NCBI RefSeq assembly: GCF_002632825.1
Contig: NZ_NJAJ01000017.1
Coordinates: forward strand, 1 to 64,000
Origin: Xenorhabdus stockiae
Lineage (GTDB): Bacteria > Pseudomonadota > Gammaproteobacteria > Enterobacterales > Enterobacteriaceae
Direction of reading: 5' to 3'
DNA length: 64,000 nt
Of the stretch, positions 61,989 to 64,000 are shown in pieces; position 1 is the stretch's first letter; each line of letters starts with the position of its first letter. The translations under genes and the position numbers were made by a program. The notes under the pieces were generated by a model. It made no database searches and was not told where the DNA came from. It saw only the letters and a program-made list of their open reading frames with translations.

Positions 61989-62182
61989 TATACTCGTCGT
62001 CTTTCAAGCTGCCTCTTTGTTGGCTACGCTCGTTCACCCCAGTCGCATAGTTATCTATGCTCAGGGGATTACTGAGAGGCTCCTGCCTCTCACCGGAGGC
62101 CAGCCTTTGGCTGGGCAAATTCGTTCCCGACGAATTTGTCTCTCCCTTGCCGCCGCGATGCAACTTGAAATCCATAGAGTAT
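61989..62182. repeat. ERIC element with a hairpin-rich internal insertion (194 bp)
   Basis: The ends TATACTCGTCGTCTTTCAAG and CAACTTGAAATCCATAGAGTAT and the core CGTTCACCCCAGTCGCATAG identify an ERIC element. About 67 extra bases (62072-62145) replace nothing and form three stems: GAGAGG/CCTCTC, CCAGCC/GGCTGG and AAATTCGT/ACGAATTT. It lies between rng and yhdP, inside the likely transcript. Confidence 0.88.
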
Positions 62183-62206
62183 GTTATTTACTCAAAAAAT
62201 TGACGA

Positions 62207-63676
62207 TTACATCATAACAACATCAAATTGTTCCTGACTGTACAACTGTTCAGCCTGTACTTTTACGGATTTACCCACAAAGATTTCTACTTCAGCCAGA
62301 GCGTGAGAGTGTTCTCCTTTAAGGGCTTCACTCACAGCATGGGAAGAATAGACCAGAAAACGATCTGCATTAATGGCGCGATGAACACGTACAATTTCCC
62401 GTAAAATTTCATAGCATACTGTTTCAACAGATTTTACGGTGCCGCGTCCCTGACAAGTCGGGCAATTATCACATAAAATATGCTCAAGGCTTTCCCGCGT
62501 ACGTTTGCGTGTCATTTCCACCAGCCCAAGCTGAGAAAAACCATTGATGGTTGTTTTCACGCGGTCTTTACTTAGAGCCTGTTCCAAAGAAGCGAGAACC
62601 CGACGACGGTGTTCCCCGTCAGCCATATCGATAAAATCAATGATAATGATCCCGCCCAGATTGCGTAGCCTCAACTGACGGGCAATCGCCTGAGTCGCTT
62701 CAATATTAGTATTAAAGATAGTCTCTTCCAGGTTCCTATGCCCAACAAAAGCACCGGTATTAATATCAATGGTCGTCATGGCTTCGGTTTGGTCGATAAT
62801 CAGATAGCCACCCGACTTTAATTCTACTTTGCGCTCCAGTGCGCGCTGAATTTCCGTTTCCACGCCACAGAGATCGAATATCGGCTGATTTCCCTGATAA
62901 TGTTCCAGCTTGGCATTCATTTCAGGGATATACTCATCAATAAACTCCTGCACTTGCAGGTAGGTCTGGCGGGAGTCAACCCGGATGCGATCAAGAGAAT
63001 CTTCGGCAAAGTCACGTAAAATACGCTGTGCTAATGCCAGTTCACCATAAACCTTAGTCTTCGTGATATTCCGTTTTTTACGCTCAATGACTTTGCTCCA
63101 CAGGCGCTTCAAAAATGCAGCATCCTGCTCAATCTCCTCTTTTCTTACCCCTTCTGCGGCAGTGCGGATAATAACCCCGCCATGTTCATCGCAATAATTC
63201 ATCACGATGGATTTCAGCCTATCGCGCTCTTCTCCGCTTTCAATTCGCTGAGAAACACCAACATGGGAGGCACCCGGCATAAAAACCAGATAGCGTGAAG
63301 GCAGAGTGATATCGGTTGTCAGTCGTGCCCCTTTGGTGCCGAGGGGATCTTTGACGACCTGAACGAGCAGATCCTGCCCCTGACTGACCAGCTCAGCAAT
63401 ATCCCTGACATTAAAATTCTTCCGCTCCTCGCCTGCAATACATTCAGTATGAGGCACAATATCTGAAGCATGCAGAAAAGCGGCTTTCTCCAGCCCGATA
63501 TCAACAAAAGCCGCCTGCATACCGGGTAAAACCCGGCTGATACGGCCTTTATAAATATTACCGACTATTCCCCGTTTAGCTTCCCGTTCAATATGAACTT
63601 CCTGCAAAATACCGCCATCGATATAAGCAACCCGCGTTTCGGATGGTGTTACATTGACTAATAACTCTGCTGTCAT
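62207..63676 (-). CDS. rng: Ribonuclease G
   Basis: RNase G is an RNase E paralogue that matures the 5' end of 16S rRNA and degrades some mRNAs. The 489-residue length equals E. coli. It has an S1-like RNA-binding segment (about 38-125, [28 protein letters not shown]), the 5'-sensor and DNase I-like catalytic part with the metal-binding Asp pair in TIDINTGAF and IIIIDFIDM, and the Zn-link cysteines in [11 protein letters not shown]. The start overlaps the end of maf (ATGA), showing translational coupling. Confidence 0.97.
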   Translation of the reverse strand: MTAELLVNVTPSETRVAYIDGGILQEVHIEREAKRGIVGNIYKGRISRVLPGMQAAFVDIGLEKAAFLHASDIVPHTECIAGEERKNFNVRDIAELVSQGQDLLVQVVKDPLGTKGARLTTDITLPSRYLVFMPGASHVGVSQRIESGEERDRLKSIVMNYCDEHGGVIIRTAAEGVRKEEIEQDAAFLKRLWSKVIERKKRNITKTKVYGELALAQRILRDFAEDSLDRIRVDSRQTYLQVQEFIDEYIPEMNAKLEHYQGNQPIFDLCGVETEIQRALERKVELKSGGYLIIDQTEAMTTIDINTGAFVGHRNLEETIFNTNIEATQAIARQLRLRNLGGIIIIDFIDMADGEHRRRVLASLEQALSKDRVKTTINGFSQLGLVEMTRKRTRESLEHILCDNCPTCQGRGTVKSVETVCYEILREIVRVHRAINADRFLVYSSHAVSEALKGEHSHALAEVEIFVGKSVKVQAEQLYSQEQFDVVMM

Positions 63677-64000
63677 AAGTGACCCTTCCCATCAGCTAAC
63701 GCCAAAAATCGTGTGATTAATTCATACGTTTCAACCAGTGGCAAGCCGACAACAGCATGGTAACTGCCATTAATATTTCTGACAAAACAACCGCCTTTAC
63801 CCTGAATGCCGTAAGCGCCGGCTTTATCCATTGGTTCTCCAGTTGCAATATATTCCTGTATTTCACGTTGGGATAAATGGCGAAATATCACATCTGTAAT
63901 CACTAACTCACTTAAGGTATGCTGAGTGTTCGATAAAGCAACAGCCGTCATGACCTGATGGTGCTGCCCTGACAGCGCCTGTAACATTTCCGCTGCATGT
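63673..64000 (-). CDS. maf: Maf-family nucleotide pyrophosphatase YhdE (C-terminal part)
   Basis: Maf/YhdE hydrolyses dTTP, UTP and related nucleotides to the monophosphates; in several bacteria it affects septum formation. Only the C-terminal 109 codons are within the window, the rest lies beyond the right edge. Visible motifs are [42 protein letters not shown] with the conserved Lys-Ala-Gly-Ala-Tyr, and [17 protein letters not shown]. It overlaps rng by 4 bases. Confidence 0.93.
   Translation of the reverse strand, partial: HAAEMLQALSGQHHQVMTAVALSNTQHTLSELVITDVIFRHLSQREIQEYIATGEPMDKAGAYGIQGKGGCFVRNINGSYHAVVGLPLVETYELITRFLALADGKGHL

Noticed and set aside
61963-62175. 70-codon open frame between yhdP and rng
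   Set aside because: It is a reading of the 194-bp ERIC variant, starting within the repeat end.

Overview
The window is a stretch of enterobacterial core chromosome, about 44-45% G+C by eye, from a Morganellaceae-type gammaproteobacterium, most likely Photorhabdus or Xenorhabdus. I infer this from strong similarity to Escherichia coli housekeeping proteins, several ERIC repeats, an IS982-type transposase fragment at the left edge, and A+T-rich intergenic DNA. Gene order follows roughly minutes 69-73 of the E. coli K-12 map, with deletions (mzrA, yqjC, yhaH and the gar/tdc region are not seen between the flanking genes) and a few insertions.

Layout: 1-140 end of an IS982-like element; 0.6-2.2 kb a VirK/YbjX protein and a GNAT acetyltransferase; 2.5-6 kb fadH and sstT; 6.6-9.1 kb yqjA and the small membrane-protein cluster yqjD-E-K with yqjF; 9.1-10.8 kb yhaJ/yhaK; 10.9-11.3 kb the RNase P RNA; 11.4-15.8 kb rsmI, lpoA, yraN, diaA, dolP; 15.9-19.9 kb mtgA, elbB, the small RNA ArcZ and arcB; 20.5-26.4 kb gltBD; 26.8-28.2 kb a tandem pair of unknown secreted proteins; 28.3-32 kb sspBA, rpsI-rplM, zapE; 32.2-35.5 kb zapG, degQ, degS; 35.6-40.6 kb murA, ibaG and the mla phospholipid transport operon; 40.8-49.3 kb yrbG, kdsD, kdsC, lptCAB, rpoN, hpf, ptsN, rapZ, ptsO; 49.7-51.6 kb a periplasmic broad-spectrum amino-acid racemase and rnk; 51.6-58.1 kb pmbA, darP, a 2-hydroxyacid dehydrogenase, a barstar/barnase pair, tldD and a nitrilase-family amidase; 58.1-64 kb yhdP, rng and the 5'-truncated (by the window edge) maf.

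Functional themes: much of the window serves the envelope (Mla transport, LPS precursor synthesis and Lpt export, MurA, LpoA, MtgA, DolP, DegQ/DegS, YhdP, a periplasmic racemase). A second block couples nitrogen and carbon status (gltBD, rpoN, ptsN, ptsO, rapZ). ArcB and the adjacent sRNA ArcZ link redox state to post-transcriptional control.

The less ordinary items are the duplicated secreted proteins after gltD, an LpoA whose N-terminal helical domain seems about 85 residues shorter than in E. coli, the barnase-barstar pair, a Bsr-type racemase, and ERIC elements (one with a three-hairpin insert) whose remnants repeatedly touch stop codons. I found no CRISPR array, tRNA, prophage, or biosynthetic cluster, and nothing I would call a clearly new multi-gene system.
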